Origin: Clostridia bacterium
GTDB lineage: Bacteria; Bacillota; Clostridia; Oscillospirales; Acutalibacteraceae
Assembly (NCBI GenBank): GCA_017435665.1
Contig: JAFSEP010000042.1
Location: 1-64,000 of the forward strand
Direction of reading: 5' to 3'
Length of the DNA: 64,000 nt
The translations under genes were made by a program, and so were the position numbers. This document shows, one piece after another, positions 43,006 through 51,760 of the stretch; position 1 is the first letter of the stretch; each line of letters begins with the position of its first letter. The notes below the pieces were generated by a model that saw only the letters and a list, made by a program, of their open reading frames with translations, had not been told where the DNA came from and made no database searches.

Positions 43006-44106
43006 ATACGGCAAGAAAAAATACTATCTGTTATTCTTTCAATTTGTCTTATGCTCACAGCAGGACTTTCAGTAAGTGCATGCACGGAAAGAGAGGACAA
43101 TCAGATGAACACAAGCATCTCATCATTATTCAACAAGAATTACAATATAAAAACCGAAGATATTCACCCTGAGCTTCGGGTTATCGGAAATCTCATAAGA
43201 ACTGTAATGCCCCACTTCACAAAGCCCTTTTTCTCCTTCGCAAATTTCTTTCTTGACAATATCCTTTCCGGAATGAACTTGGCAACAAAGGTGAGCTTTG
43301 AGGAAAAATACATAATCCGTGAGGACGGCACAAAGCTGAGAATCTGCATTTATTCACCGAAGAAAAAGCAGGAAAATGTACCCGGTGTTTTATGGATACA
43401 CGGCGGCGGATACGCAATCGGCATACCCGAGCAGGACTTCAGCTTCATTCAGAGCTTTGTCCTGGCATCAGGCTGCGTTGTAGTCGCTCCCGACTACACA
43501 AATTCCACGGATGCTCCCTACCCTGCCGCCCTTAACGATTGCTACGCTGCTCTGCTTTGGCTAAGGGATAACGGCGCTGACTACGGTATGCGCTCAGACC
43601 GGATATTTGTGGGCGGAGACAGCGCAGGAGGAGGACTCTGTGCCGCAACAACTCTCCTTGCCCGTGACAGAGGCGATGTGAATATTGCTTTCCAGATGCC
43701 TCTTTATCCTATGCTTGACGACAGAATGATAACAGCATCATCTCAGAACAACGATGCTCCAATATGGAACACAAAGTCAAACGAGCTTGGCTGGGAGCTT
43801 TATCTTGGCAAGGACTACAAGACAGACAATGTTTCAAAATATGCTTCTCCCGCCCGTGAAACCGACTATTCAAATCTTCCTCCAACACTTACATATGTGG
43901 GTGACATTGAACCCTTCACAGACGAAACTATAAAGTATGTTGAAAACCTGAAAAATGCAGGAGTGGAGGTTAACTTCAGGATATTCGAAGGCTGCTTCCA
44001 CGGCTTTGATTTATTCTCGTTCACCGCACCGGCAAAAGAGGCAAGAAAATTTCTTATTGACGGATTTATGTATGCGGTTGAAAATTATACCAAAGAGCAA
44101 AACTGA
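43006..44106 (+). CDS. HSL-family lipoprotein esterase with apparent ATA start
   Basis: About 366 residues if begun at ATA 43006, which has AAAGGAG five bases upstream. That start gives a complete lipoprotein signal peptide (RQEK, hydrophobic ILSVILSICLMLTAG, lipobox LSVSAC). The first normal start is ATG 43051, inside the hydrophobic stretch. The mature part is an alpha/beta hydrolase of the hormone-sensitive lipase type: HGGGYAIG (oxyanion hole), nucleophile Ser in GGDSAGGG, acid in VGDIEPFTDE, His in GCFHGFD. It hydrolyses short-chain esters, probably at the outer face of the membrane. The start is the uncertain part. Confidence 0.85.
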   Translation: MRQEKILSVILSICLMLTAGLSVSACTEREDNQMNTSISSLFNKNYNIKTEDIHPELRVIGNLIRTVMPHFTKPFFSFANFFLDNILSGMNLATKVSFEEKYIIREDGTKLRICIYSPKKKQENVPGVLWIHGGGYAIGIPEQDFSFIQSFVLASGCVVVAPDYTNSTDAPYPAALNDCYAALLWLRDNGADYGMRSDRIFVGGDSAGGGLCAATTLLARDRGDVNIAFQMPLYPMLDDRMITASSQNNDAPIWNTKSNELGWELYLGKDYKTDNVSKYASPARETDYSNLPPTLTYVGDIEPFTDETIKYVENLKNAGVEVNFRIFEGCFHGFDLFSFTAPAKEARKFLIDGFMYAVENYTKEQN

Positions 44107-44113
44107 CAATCAC

Positions 44114-44139
44114 AAAGCCACGGCACACGCCGTGGCTTC
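44114..44139. terminator. Bidirectional terminator
   Basis: AGCCACGG / CCGTGGCT stem between convergent hydrolase genes, with A-rich and T-rich flanks. Confidence 0.85.
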
Positions 44140-44148
44140 TGCATTTTA

Positions 44149-45099
44149 TCATTCCAAAAACTCAAATATATAACCGTAGTATTCCTTCAGCACCTCATCT
44201 GTACTGCCGAATATTTCGTGCTTTGAGCCTTTTATGTCTATTACCTTTGCGCCCTTGACCCCGGATATAAATTTCTGCTGATATGAGGCAAGAAGCTGCT
44301 TATCCTTTTCAGGCAACAAGATTAGCAGAGGGGTTCTGATTCGATAGGCCTCACGGAGCATCTTATCTCTTGCTTCGACTGAAGCCTTAACCCAACCGAA
44401 TGAAGGCCCGTTGGTCTGAAGAAGTCTGTTATTCACTCTCTTTTCCTGATAATATCCAAATCTTGCCTTGCTTGTGGCATCGCTTTTTTCAAACTTCATA
44501 TCCGGATTGAACTTACATCTTCCCGGCGCAGATATGCTTTCACCGCCAAAGGAGCAGAGAAGCTTTGCAACGGTGTTCGCCACAGATACAGGCATACCCA
44601 TATTACCGCAAATCATCGGCGAAGAAAGAACAGCCTTTCTTATCACATCGGGATGCTTTTCCATATACAGAATTGCCGCCGCACTTCCGAGAGAGTGAGA
44701 ATAAACATAAATGGGTTTTCTTTCTTCAGCAGGCTTTACAACGGTCTCGATAAGCACATTCAGGTCTTTTGCATAGTCGTCAAAATCGTTTCCGTTAACC
44801 GTTCCCGCCTTTTGAGATGTGCGGTATGAATTTCCGTGACCTCTCAGGTCAGGCACATAAACGCTGTATCCCTCACCGTAAAAATAATAAGAGGCTTCTC
44901 TGAACTTTTCCGCACTTTCGGTGAATCCGTGAAGGATTATAACTGCACCCTTGCTTCCTTTTGCCTTATAAGCTTCATAGCTGATTAATCTTCCGTCAAA
45001 GGATTCAAAGCTGTCAATTACCCTCTTTCTCTCAAGATAAGGCTCTATTTTAACCTGCATATTCAGTTTATAGTTATTTTCCGAAACAAGCTGTATCAT
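44149..45099 (-). CDS. Alpha/beta hydrolase (lysophospholipase / S33-like)
   Basis: 316 residues, cytoplasmic (no signal peptide). Matches the Hydrolase_4 / monoglyceride lipase-like group: VIILHGFTESAEKFRE, VYVPDLRGHGNSY, the nucleophile elbow YSHSLGSAAAILYM (GxSxG with the first Gly as Ser), a later LLILLPEKDK acid strand and KGSKHEIFG holding the His. The substrate is probably a lysophospholipid or other small ester. Ribosome site AAGGGAGAG. It lies 15 bases after the membrane protein gene on the same strand. Confidence 0.9.
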   Translation of the reverse strand: MIQLVSENNYKLNMQVKIEPYLERKRVIDSFESFDGRLISYEAYKAKGSKGAVIILHGFTESAEKFREASYYFYGEGYSVYVPDLRGHGNSYRTSQKAGTVNGNDFDDYAKDLNVLIETVVKPAEERKPIYVYSHSLGSAAAILYMEKHPDVIRKAVLSSPMICGNMGMPVSVANTVAKLLCSFGGESISAPGRCKFNPDMKFEKSDATSKARFGYYQEKRVNNRLLQTNGPSFGWVKASVEARDKMLREAYRIRTPLLILLPEKDKQLLASYQQKFISGVKGAKVIDIKGSKHEIFGSTDEVLKEYYGYIFEFLE

Positions 45100-45114
45100 C
45101 TTATGCTCTCCCTT

Positions 45115-45978
45115 TCATATTGTATCAGTTGCAGCACCCGTTATCTTCATTACATTTTCAAATTCATAAGGCGGAAAATACATTTTGTATTCCTCACCGT
45201 TTACTGTAAAATCATAGGAATAGTATGTATGCATAACATACTTCAGAAGTCCCTTCCTGCGTATGTTATATTTTTGGTATGCGCCCTTATTATACTTTTC
45301 CTCTTTATGCCAACACAAAATGGAAATCTCGCCGTTGTGTTTCTCTATTCTGCCCTCAGAATCAGGCTTAATTTCATAAAGATTTTCTATATCGGCAAAA
45401 CAGAGACAATCTCCCTTCCGGTATACCTTCATTTCAGGATTTGAAAAACCGATTGCAGAATTGTGCTCAAAAACAATCTCATTATTTATTATTTTATAAC
45501 ACATACCGAAAATCTCAAAAGAGTCAGCATCCTCGGGAACTCCCAGATATTCATAGCACTTTCGGTCAAACTCGTCTATTTCTTCCTCTGTGTCCTGCTC
45601 ATTAATCTCAAAATGTGCTTTTTCCATTCTGATACCCTTGACCACCAGAAAAACACCAAAAATCGCAATAACTGCCGACACAGAAAACCAAATCGGATTT
45701 TTACCGATTATATCAATTACTGAAGAGAAACTCAGATTTTCGTCGTCAAACGGAGCAAGTATTCCCAATGCCCCGACACCCAAAACGCACACAGCGATAA
45801 TATTGAAAAATCTGATTTTCCATTCTTTTATCTTGTCTTCCTTAGTCACGGTTTCATTTTCCTCAGGTTCATAATCATCAAACATACTTTCGGGAACTCT
45901 GCGGATAATAAACTCTGATCCATCTTCTTTTTCGTTTTTCTCATCGTAAGTCAAATTTACACCAAATAACACTTTCAT
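45115..45978 (-). CDS. Membrane protein of unknown function
   Basis: 287 residues from the ATG with AAAGGAG upstream. The frame opens 8 codons earlier without a ribosome site. An acidic cytoplasmic N-terminus is followed by two membrane segments (about 62-83 and 99-119). A large C-terminal domain then has alternating strands (CYKIINNEIVFEHNSAIGF, MKVYRKGDCLCFADIENLYEI, YDFVNGEEYKMYF-like end). No family is recognised. It probably forms an operon with the downstream hydrolase. Confidence 0.75.
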   Translation of the reverse strand: MKVLFGVNLTYDEKNEKEDGSEFIIRRVPESMFDDYEPEENETVTKEDKIKEWKIRFFNIIAVCVLGVGALGILAPFDDENLSFSSVIDIIGKNPIWFSVSAVIAIFGVFLVVKGIRMEKAHFEINEQDTEEEIDEFDRKCYEYLGVPEDADSFEIFGMCYKIINNEIVFEHNSAIGFSNPEMKVYRKGDCLCFADIENLYEIKPDSEGRIEKHNGEISILCWHKEEKYNKGAYQKYNIRRKGLLKYVMHTYYSYDFTVNGEEYKMYFPPYEFENVMKITGAATDTI

Positions 45979-46043
45979 CGTTTTTCTCCTTTCTTTTCTC
46001 AATTCAAGTATATCACACCCCTGTGTTCAATGCAAACATAAAA

Positions 46044-46075
46044 ATATCCTCTGCAGAACATTCCGCAGAGGATAT
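46044..46075 (-). terminator. Terminator of the first secreted hydrolase
   Basis: A perfect 11-bp stem ATATCCTCTGC / GCAGAGGATAT with a 10-nt loop, 16 bases after the gene. Confidence 0.85.
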
Positions 46076-46091
46076 GGATACTGAATGGTGA

Positions 46092-47639
46092 TTATGCGAA
46101 GACGCCCTTGAATAAGTTTAAAATCATTTTGATAATTGCAGTAATGAACTTGAATAAAGCACTCTTCTCACTTTCCTGAGCAGGCGGAGCGTAATTCTTT
46201 TCCACCTCGCCGACGATGTCGCCGTCTTCCCACTGAAGGAACTGAGCATACTCACCGTCACTTACGGTATAATCATGCTTCATAACCTCGATAGCAAGGT
46301 TGTTGAAATTATGGGGGAAGGTCTCGTGATGTAAATCCTTGACAAACCATGTTGTTTCAGGATAGAGACAGGTTGAAGCATCAATAATAAGGTCGGGTGA
46401 AAGATACTTGTATGTTTCAAGTGAATTGAGGTAATCATCGTCAAGAATCTTACCGAAATCGGCTGCTGTTGCACCCAAGGACTGCTTGTAAACGCTTGTT
46501 GTACCGTCGCCCTGCTGTGTTGCCCCTGCATAAATGGGGATATCAGGGAAGTTATACTTTACGAAGAAATTGAAGTTAATACCCTTTTCTGTAAGATAAG
46601 CAGTTGTATCTTCAAAATTGAGCTGAACCTCTCTGTAATAAGCCTCTGTCTTTTCAATAAGCTTAGCATACTTTGCCTTACTCTCAGCATCGGGGAATAC
46701 AAAATCAATAGCATCTTCATATTTGTCAGGAGAAACCATTGACCAGTATGAAGGCATTGTGCCATAGCTGTCAAGAAGAAGTGCGGGGAAAAGGTCGTAT
46801 TTGATTTCATCAATAAGGAGACCTATCATATCACCTGTATAGCCCAAAACGCTGACCTGATTGAAAACCTCAACAAGAGCTGTAATAAGCTCTGCAGTTG
46901 CCTCGTCCTCAATAAGCTCTCCGTTATCCATAAAGTAATCAACGAAATTGCTTATAGCCTGATCCTCAAAAACCATTTCTCCCGTGAAGATAGCATCAAG
47001 CATATCGATACCGAGAATTGATGAAGAAAGATATGAAACGTCGGCAACATTTTCAATTGCGTGATCCTTGTATTTTTCAAGATATGCCGCAACTACGTTT
47101 GCGCCGTAGCATCTGCCCATAAGGTTAACCTTATCCTCGCCTGTATCGGCCTTTACCTTTTCAATGAAAATTTTAAGCTCATCGGCAGTTGTCAGAGGAG
47201 AAAGTCTCCAGTCATATCCCAGCTCATAGTCATACTCGCTGTAGCCTGATGTTTTACCGGGCATATTGCAGTTGTATATTGTGCGTGTTGAATGGCTGCC
47301 GTCACTTGCTTCGCCGTTTTCGTCAAGAACTCTGTCAGCAAATATGGGGCTGAAAGCCTTTTGGAATTCCTCAACATAGGGCTCATAGTCTCCTGTGAGG
47401 AAACCACTCAAGAGCTTCTTGAGACAAGGCATAAGCGCATCCTTGATTACCTGACCTGCATCAACGTCATTGGGATAAATAACATTTCCCTCTGCATCAA
47501 TAAGCTCGTTTACCTGTGCACCCGTTACATAAATAGTCGGATGCTCATTATCCGTTTCAGCTGCAAAAGCAGGAATTGCAATAGCGGCAATCATTACAGC
47601 TGAGAGAAGAATTGAGATTATTTTCTTAGAAATCTTCAT
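46092..47639 (-). CDS. Secreted alpha/beta hydrolase-like protein with Cys nucleophile (copy 1)
   Basis: 515 residues. The start MKISKKIISILLSAVM is chosen as a signal peptide (cleavage after AFA near 26) with AAAGGTGGAAG upstream. The fold resembles lecithin:cholesterol acyltransferase-like hydrolases: PTIYVTGAQ near the N-terminus, YDWRLSP at 142-148, and the nucleophile elbow LMGRCYGANVV, in which C177 takes the place of Ser in GxSxG. A conserved DLHHETFPHNFNN segment near 460 may give the catalytic His. The last 22 residues form an amphipathic hydrophobic tail (FKFITAIIKMILNLFKGVF). It is paralogous to the next gene. A Cys-type or inactive hydrolase are both possible. Confidence 0.85.
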   Translation of the reverse strand: MKISKKIISILLSAVMIAAIAIPAFAAETDNEHPTIYVTGAQVNELIDAEGNVIYPNDVDAGQVIKDALMPCLKKLLSGFLTGDYEPYVEEFQKAFSPIFADRVLDENGEASDGSHSTRTIYNCNMPGKTSGYSEYDYELGYDWRLSPLTTADELKIFIEKVKADTGEDKVNLMGRCYGANVVAAYLEKYKDHAIENVADVSYLSSSILGIDMLDAIFTGEMVFEDQAISNFVDYFMDNGELIEDEATAELITALVEVFNQVSVLGYTGDMIGLLIDEIKYDLFPALLLDSYGTMPSYWSMVSPDKYEDAIDFVFPDAESKAKYAKLIEKTEAYYREVQLNFEDTTAYLTEKGINFNFFVKYNFPDIPIYAGATQQGDGTTSVYKQSLGATAADFGKILDDDYLNSLETYKYLSPDLIIDASTCLYPETTWFVKDLHHETFPHNFNNLAIEVMKHDYTVSDGEYAQFLQWEDGDIVGEVEKNYAPPAQESEKSALFKFITAIIKMILNLFKGVFA

Positions 47640-47758
47640 ATAAACTTCCACCTTTCTTTTTTTGTTAATACTATCATATATTTCAAAATAAATCAACAAT
47701 ATTAACAATTTATTCATAAAACTATCATTACATTATAATAACTCGCAGACCGACAAAT

Positions 47759-47786
47759 AACCCCTGCGAAAGTATCCGCAGGGGTT
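47759..47786 (-). terminator. Terminator of the second secreted hydrolase
   Basis: AACCCCTGCG / CGCAGGGGTT-type stem with a 7-nt loop, 20 bases after the gene. Confidence 0.8.
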
Positions 47787-47807
47787 CGTGTGTACTTTAA
47801 TTTACAA

Positions 47808-49499
47808 TCAGCCTATTTTGATTTCACCCTTTAACAAGCCGAGGAGGAAATTGAAAACTACTTTTACAAAACTGATAATTGATACCAGCTTTGTCTTTAA
47901 GGTAGGATCTTCTGTTACGGAGGACATAAAGCCAAGGTCAGCACAGTTATCCTCTGTCATAGGTGACCAAGTCTTTGCAAATTCATCAAACATAATGAAA
48001 CGGGGATATCTGCTTGTTTCAACAGTAACGTTTGTACCTCTGCAGATTTCTGTTGCAATATTCATTTCTGTTGCGAACCTGTTGTGGTGAACATTCTTTA
48101 TAACCCATGTTGTGTCAGGGAAGAATGCAGTTGATGTGTCAACCTCTTTATCAGATGAAATATACTTACCTTTGCCTTCAGCAATGCGTTTATTAATATA
48201 TTCTTCTGAAAGTGTTTTACCGGCTCTTGCGGTTGTTGCACCGAAGGTTGCATCCTTGAGGCTTACAAGGCCGTCACTCAGGTCAAGTCTGCCCTCTGTT
48301 ATCGGGTCATTGATGTAGCCGTACTTTGCTACTGTTGCAATATGTACACCATATTCCTCGGTGAATGTTTTGTAAAGCTCGGGAAGCCTTGAGGTGATGC
48401 GCTCTCTGTAATAGAGTATCTTTTCAATAAGGCCTGCATAGTATGCTCTTCCCTCTGAGCCTTCCTCACCGAACATAATATCAAGTGCAAGGTCAAAATC
48501 TTCTTCCTTAACGCAGGTCCAGTATATGGGCTGTGAGCCCTGACCGAGCGAATGGAAAAGTGCAGGAACGAGAGCCTTATAAAGCCTGTCATATAAGCCC
48601 TCGACGCCCTTGAGAGCGATTCCGGTCATACCTGTCTGAGTAAGCATATCAAGGGTAGTTCCTATAATTTCCTTTGCGAGTGCGGGAACGCTGATTTTTA
48701 CACCGAAGCCTGTGTCACCGCAATGCATCATCTGTCCGAGATATCTCTGAACTGCCTTTGAGTCAAATTCAAGCTGCGCACTGAAGCCCTTTGAAATAAG
48801 GTCTGCACCGTTTGACATCGTTTCCGTGTAAACTGCGTTCTTAACAAGGCGCTCACTTCCGTATCTATCAAGATAAGCATTGATAATTGCGCCGCCGAGA
48901 CATCTTGAAACAAGTGAAACCTGCTCCTCGCCTGTTGCTTCAAGAATATTTAAGATATGCTGATGAAGGGTATCAACGTGCTCATAGGGATCAAGTCTCC
49001 AGTCAAACGCAAAGCTGTAATCATATACACCGTATATACCGTCAGCACCGTGGTCAATATGTGACTGTGCTTCAGCATTTGCAAGCACGTTGGGATGAAC
49101 ACCTGTTCCGTTTTTGGGATCACCGTTTCCGTCAAGAATAGCTTCCTCAAAGAGTGGAGAAAGCTCCTCATAAACAACCTTACCGTAATTATCCCACTTA
49201 TCCTGAAGAAGTCCTTCCTTCACGAAGGGGATAAGGATGTTTGCGGAGGTCTCAATAACAGTCTTCAACGTACTGTCACCGTCTTCCTCATCTTCGTCAT
49301 CGCCGCCGAGACTGATATCTTCAATTTCAGCAGCAATTCTTTCACCCTGAGCGTTGTAAAGAGGCTCACCGTTACCTCTTATATAGATTATGGGAGTCTG
49401 CTCGTTTTCAATTCTGTCTGCAGCAAAAGCAGGAACGGTAAGTGAGAATACCATCACAACCGCCAATACCATTGATATAATTTTTCCGGAAATTTTCAT
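47808..49499 (-). CDS. Secreted alpha/beta hydrolase-like protein with Cys nucleophile (copy 2)
   Basis: 563 residues with a near-identical signal peptide (MKISGKIISMVLAVVM ... VPAFAA). It shares the layout of the previous gene: TPIIYIRGNGE, an acidic insert (about 63-75), FDWRLDP (165-171), and the elbow SLVSRCLGGAI with C200 where Ser is expected and S198 for the first Gly. The matching NVHHNRFATEMN segment lies near 485. It ends in a hydrophobic amphipathic tail (IISFVKVVFNFLLGLLKGE). Each copy has its own ribosome site and terminator, so they look like a tandem duplication with separate transcription. Confidence 0.85.
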   Translation of the reverse strand: MKISGKIISMVLAVVMVFSLTVPAFAADRIENEQTPIIYIRGNGEPLYNAQGERIAAEIEDISLGGDDEDEEDGDSTLKTVIETSANILIPFVKEGLLQDKWDNYGKVVYEELSPLFEEAILDGNGDPKNGTGVHPNVLANAEAQSHIDHGADGIYGVYDYSFAFDWRLDPYEHVDTLHQHILNILEATGEEQVSLVSRCLGGAIINAYLDRYGSERLVKNAVYTETMSNGADLISKGFSAQLEFDSKAVQRYLGQMMHCGDTGFGVKISVPALAKEIIGTTLDMLTQTGMTGIALKGVEGLYDRLYKALVPALFHSLGQGSQPIYWTCVKEEDFDLALDIMFGEEGSEGRAYYAGLIEKILYYRERITSRLPELYKTFTEEYGVHIATVAKYGYINDPITEGRLDLSDGLVSLKDATFGATTARAGKTLSEEYINKRIAEGKGKYISSDKEVDTSTAFFPDTTWVIKNVHHNRFATEMNIATEICRGTNVTVETSRYPRFIMFDEFAKTWSPMTEDNCADLGFMSSVTEDPTLKTKLVSIISFVKVVFNFLLGLLKGEIKIG

Positions 49500-49618
49500 A
49501 TAAAAACTCCACCTTTCTTTAATAAAATATTAACATATTATCAACGGACAATCAACTGAATTCTCAATTTTTTTCCGAACAATCATAAAATTTATATTAA
49601 AAACTCAGGAAAGCAAAA

Positions 49619-49662
49619 AACCTGTCCGTTGCGCCTGATGCGAAAGGCACAACAAACAGGTT
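49619..49662 (-). other. Imperfect long hairpin upstream of the hydrolase gene
   Basis: AACCTGTCCGTTGCGCC pairs with GGCACAACAAACAGGTT with three mismatches. It could be a terminator for the decayed region or a leader structure. Confidence 0.45.
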
Positions 49663-49841
49663 AAAATACAAGAAAAACGGGACGTTTTTTACGCCCCAAC
49701 GTATTAAGAATATCATAGAATATACCCTATTGTCAATGGTTTTTTATACAAATCTGTGTTTTGCACAATTTCAGATAGTGAATTTTATACAAAATTACAT
49801 ATTGCAAAGGTGGTTTTTTTGTGATATTATATAGACACAGA

Positions 49842-50310
49842 AAGGAAGAGGTGATACCGATGTACAGGTAAAACCGAGACAGAATAAAAAGCCGGGACAA
49901 ACGGTCAAACAAATGTAAAGGTCAAAAAACTTAAAGTCGTAGCAAACGGAACAGAAAACAAATTCAAGAAAAATAACAAATAATAAAAACAAAATATAAA
50001 ATCACTTGAATTTAAAATCCGTTAAACGATAAAAATCAAAAAGCAAAGACTCAAGGGCTTTAAGTTATATATCTTCTGAAAAAACATTTGAACAAACCGA
50101 ATCTGAAGTCCTAAGCTTTAAAAAGTCTCAAAACACTCTGAACAGCCTTCACTAAGAACTTGAAGAAGAAAACAAACACAAAAGTTATCCCAACTTATGG
50201 GAAAAGCGACAAAAGAAAATATGAAGCTTCAAAAAGGTGATGTGAAATCAAAAAAGAAAAAGAAGGCTGAATCTAAGAAAGAGAGGTATACAAAAAGATG
50301 TTAGATATCA
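49842..50310 (+). pseudogene. Decayed Lys-rich coding region
   Basis: About 470 bases that are strongly purine-rich on the plus strand and show coding-like fragments in changing frames, with stops between them: KAGTNGQTNVKVKKLKVV (around 49.9 kb), SSEKTFEQTESEVLSFKK (around 50.08 kb), ELEEENKHKSYPNLWEKR (around 50.16 kb) and MKLQKGDVKSKKKKKAES (50221 on). AGGAAGAGGTG at 49842 could be an old ribosome site. The best reading is one Lys-rich gene, degraded by frameshifts and nonsense changes. A structured RNA is an alternative. The rest of the gap 49500-49841 holds only the hairpin at 49619. Confidence 0.4.
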
Positions 50311-50321
50311 AGAGTGAACAG

Positions 50322-50383
50322 AAATAACCCTTGACCGGCTCAAATGTGTGAAGAAACATTCGGTCAAGGGTTATTTCGCTTTT
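50322..50383 (+). terminator. Long hairpin terminator
   Basis: A 15-bp perfect stem AATAACCCTTGACCG / CGGTCAAGGGTTATT with a 23-nt loop, then CGCTTTT, at the end of the decayed region. Confidence 0.75.
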
Positions 50384-50395
50384 ATATGCTTTTTC

Positions 50396-50420
50396 AAACG
50401 CCGTGGGGCGTTTTTTATTT
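50396..50420 (+). terminator. Second short terminator
   Basis: AAACGCC / GGCGTTT stem followed by a T-run, 20 bases after the long hairpin. Confidence 0.65.
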
Positions 50421-50438
50421 TGCCCGAAAGCCTTTCCG

Positions 50439-50467
50439 TTGACATTTGCAAAGCAAAGTGATAAAAT
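50439..50467 (+). promoter_or_regulatory. Promoter of the GDPD gene
   Basis: TTGACA (50439-50444) and TAAAAT (50462-50467) with a 17-base spacer. Confidence 0.8.
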
Positions 50468-50500
50468 TATGGACAGATTTAACTTTTACGGAGGTTTGCT

Positions 50501-51520
50501 ATGAATCCCTTTTCACTTCTGCTGAGAAACCTTGTTCATGCAGTCACTGCAGTCCTTATGCTCATCCCTATTATGCTGACTATGGGCGAAGCAGGCGACC
50601 CGAACACACCGGTCAAAACCTATCCCGATTCAACCAACCCCTACATAACAGAATATCTCTCCCCCGATATCGCTGCCCACCGTTCAGGAGCAGGTCTCGC
50701 TCCCCAGAATACTCTTATGGCATTTGAGAACATTGTGGGAAACAGCAATTCGGGTGCCGGCACTCTCGAGTTTGATGTTCAGATAACCGCTGACGGAGAG
50801 TTGGTTCTGATGCATGATCTTATGTATGATTCAATCACCAACGCTGAAGAAGAATTCGGCAGAAAAGGCGTATTCGTATCATCTCTGACCCTTGAGGAAG
50901 CACAGAGACTTAATCTCGGCGAAAATTTTGAGATTAACGGAGAATACCCCTACAAGGGTCTTCGTGGTGACGATATTCCCGAAAATCTCAGGGTTGTCAC
51001 CTGTGACCGTGTTATAGACTATGTTGAAGCCAACTGCGGAAGCAGAAAATATAACTATGTAATTGAAATAAAGAGCATCGGAGCAAACGGAATGAAGGCT
51101 GCCGATAAGCTTTACTCAATAATAACCGAGCGAGGACTTCAGGACAGAGTAATCTGGTCAACCTTTGCTCCCCTCACCTCGTCTTATATGGAAAAGCAAT
51201 ACCCCGAAATTCCCCGTACTGCAGATGCAATAGAAGCAATACAGTTCTATTTCCATTTCAGAATGGACTGGGATCTTCAGGACGTTGCTCCCTCTTATGA
51301 GGCGTTACAGATACCCTACGGTGCAAGTGCACTTGATAACGCAATCAATCTCGGCACAAGAGAGCTTCTCAACTATGCTCATTCAAATAATATTGCCGTT
51401 CAGTATTGGACAATCAATTCCGAAGAGGATATAAGAACTCTCACCTTAAACGGCGCAGACTGCATTATGACAGACTATCCCGAGACTGCTTATGAAGTGA
51501 TAAAAGACTGTCAGCATTGA
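50501..51520 (+). CDS. Glycerophosphodiester phosphodiesterase family protein
   Basis: 339 residues. An N-terminal hydrophobic segment (about 9-29) exports or anchors the protein. The GDPD barrel starts IAAHRSGAGLAPQNTLMAFE (His-Arg and the PxNT motif), followed by LEFDVQITADGELVLMHD with the metal Glu and second His. Later strands (YVIEIKS, VIWSTFAP, VQYWTINSEEDI, DCIMTDYP) complete the fold. It cleaves glycerophosphodiesters to glycerol 3-phosphate and an alcohol, probably from lipids or teichoic acids outside the cell. Ribosome site CGGAGG. Confidence 0.93.
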   Translation: MNPFSLLLRNLVHAVTAVLMLIPIMLTMGEAGDPNTPVKTYPDSTNPYITEYLSPDIAAHRSGAGLAPQNTLMAFENIVGNSNSGAGTLEFDVQITADGELVLMHDLMYDSITNAEEEFGRKGVFVSSLTLEEAQRLNLGENFEINGEYPYKGLRGDDIPENLRVVTCDRVIDYVEANCGSRKYNYVIEIKSIGANGMKAADKLYSIITERGLQDRVIWSTFAPLTSSYMEKQYPEIPRTADAIEAIQFYFHFRMDWDLQDVAPSYEALQIPYGASALDNAINLGTRELLNYAHSNNIAVQYWTINSEEDIRTLTLNGADCIMTDYPETAYEVIKDCQH

Positions 51521-51546
51521 CAAAACCGATATCCGTGTGATATAAT
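51517..51546 (+). promoter_or_regulatory. Promoter of the mntP riboswitch unit
   Basis: TTGACA (51517-51522) overlaps the GDPD stop codon. TATAAT lies at 51541-51546, with an 18-base spacer. Confidence 0.8.
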
Positions 51547-51551
51547 TTCTA

Positions 51552-51748
51552 ACGCATTGAGGGAGTAGCAAGCGTTTTTCCCGACGCAGCAAATCAACAT
51601 GCTGACCCTAGGGTGACGGGTGTAATCCGAACCCTAAGGTCTGGTTTGCTTTAATTTGCGAGACTCGTGCAGGCTTTATAAAGCTGTGCATAGGGTCGTT
51701 ATATCTTGTGATGACATCCGGTATGGCTTTGCCATACCGGTATTTTTT
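51552..51748 (+). promoter_or_regulatory. yybP-ykoY manganese riboswitch
   Basis: The leader carries the yybP-ykoY core: GAGGGAGTAGCAAGCG, then CTGACCCTAGGGTGACGGGTG and CCGAACCCTAAGGTCTGG (each read as the paired L1/L3 parts). The expression platform ends in a strong terminator CCGGTATGG / CCATACCGG with a T-run (51718-51748), just before the mntP ribosome site. Mn2+ binding in this class favours the antiterminated state, so the exporter is made when Mn2+ is high. Confidence 0.9.
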
Positions 51749-51760
51749 GGAGGAATCAAA

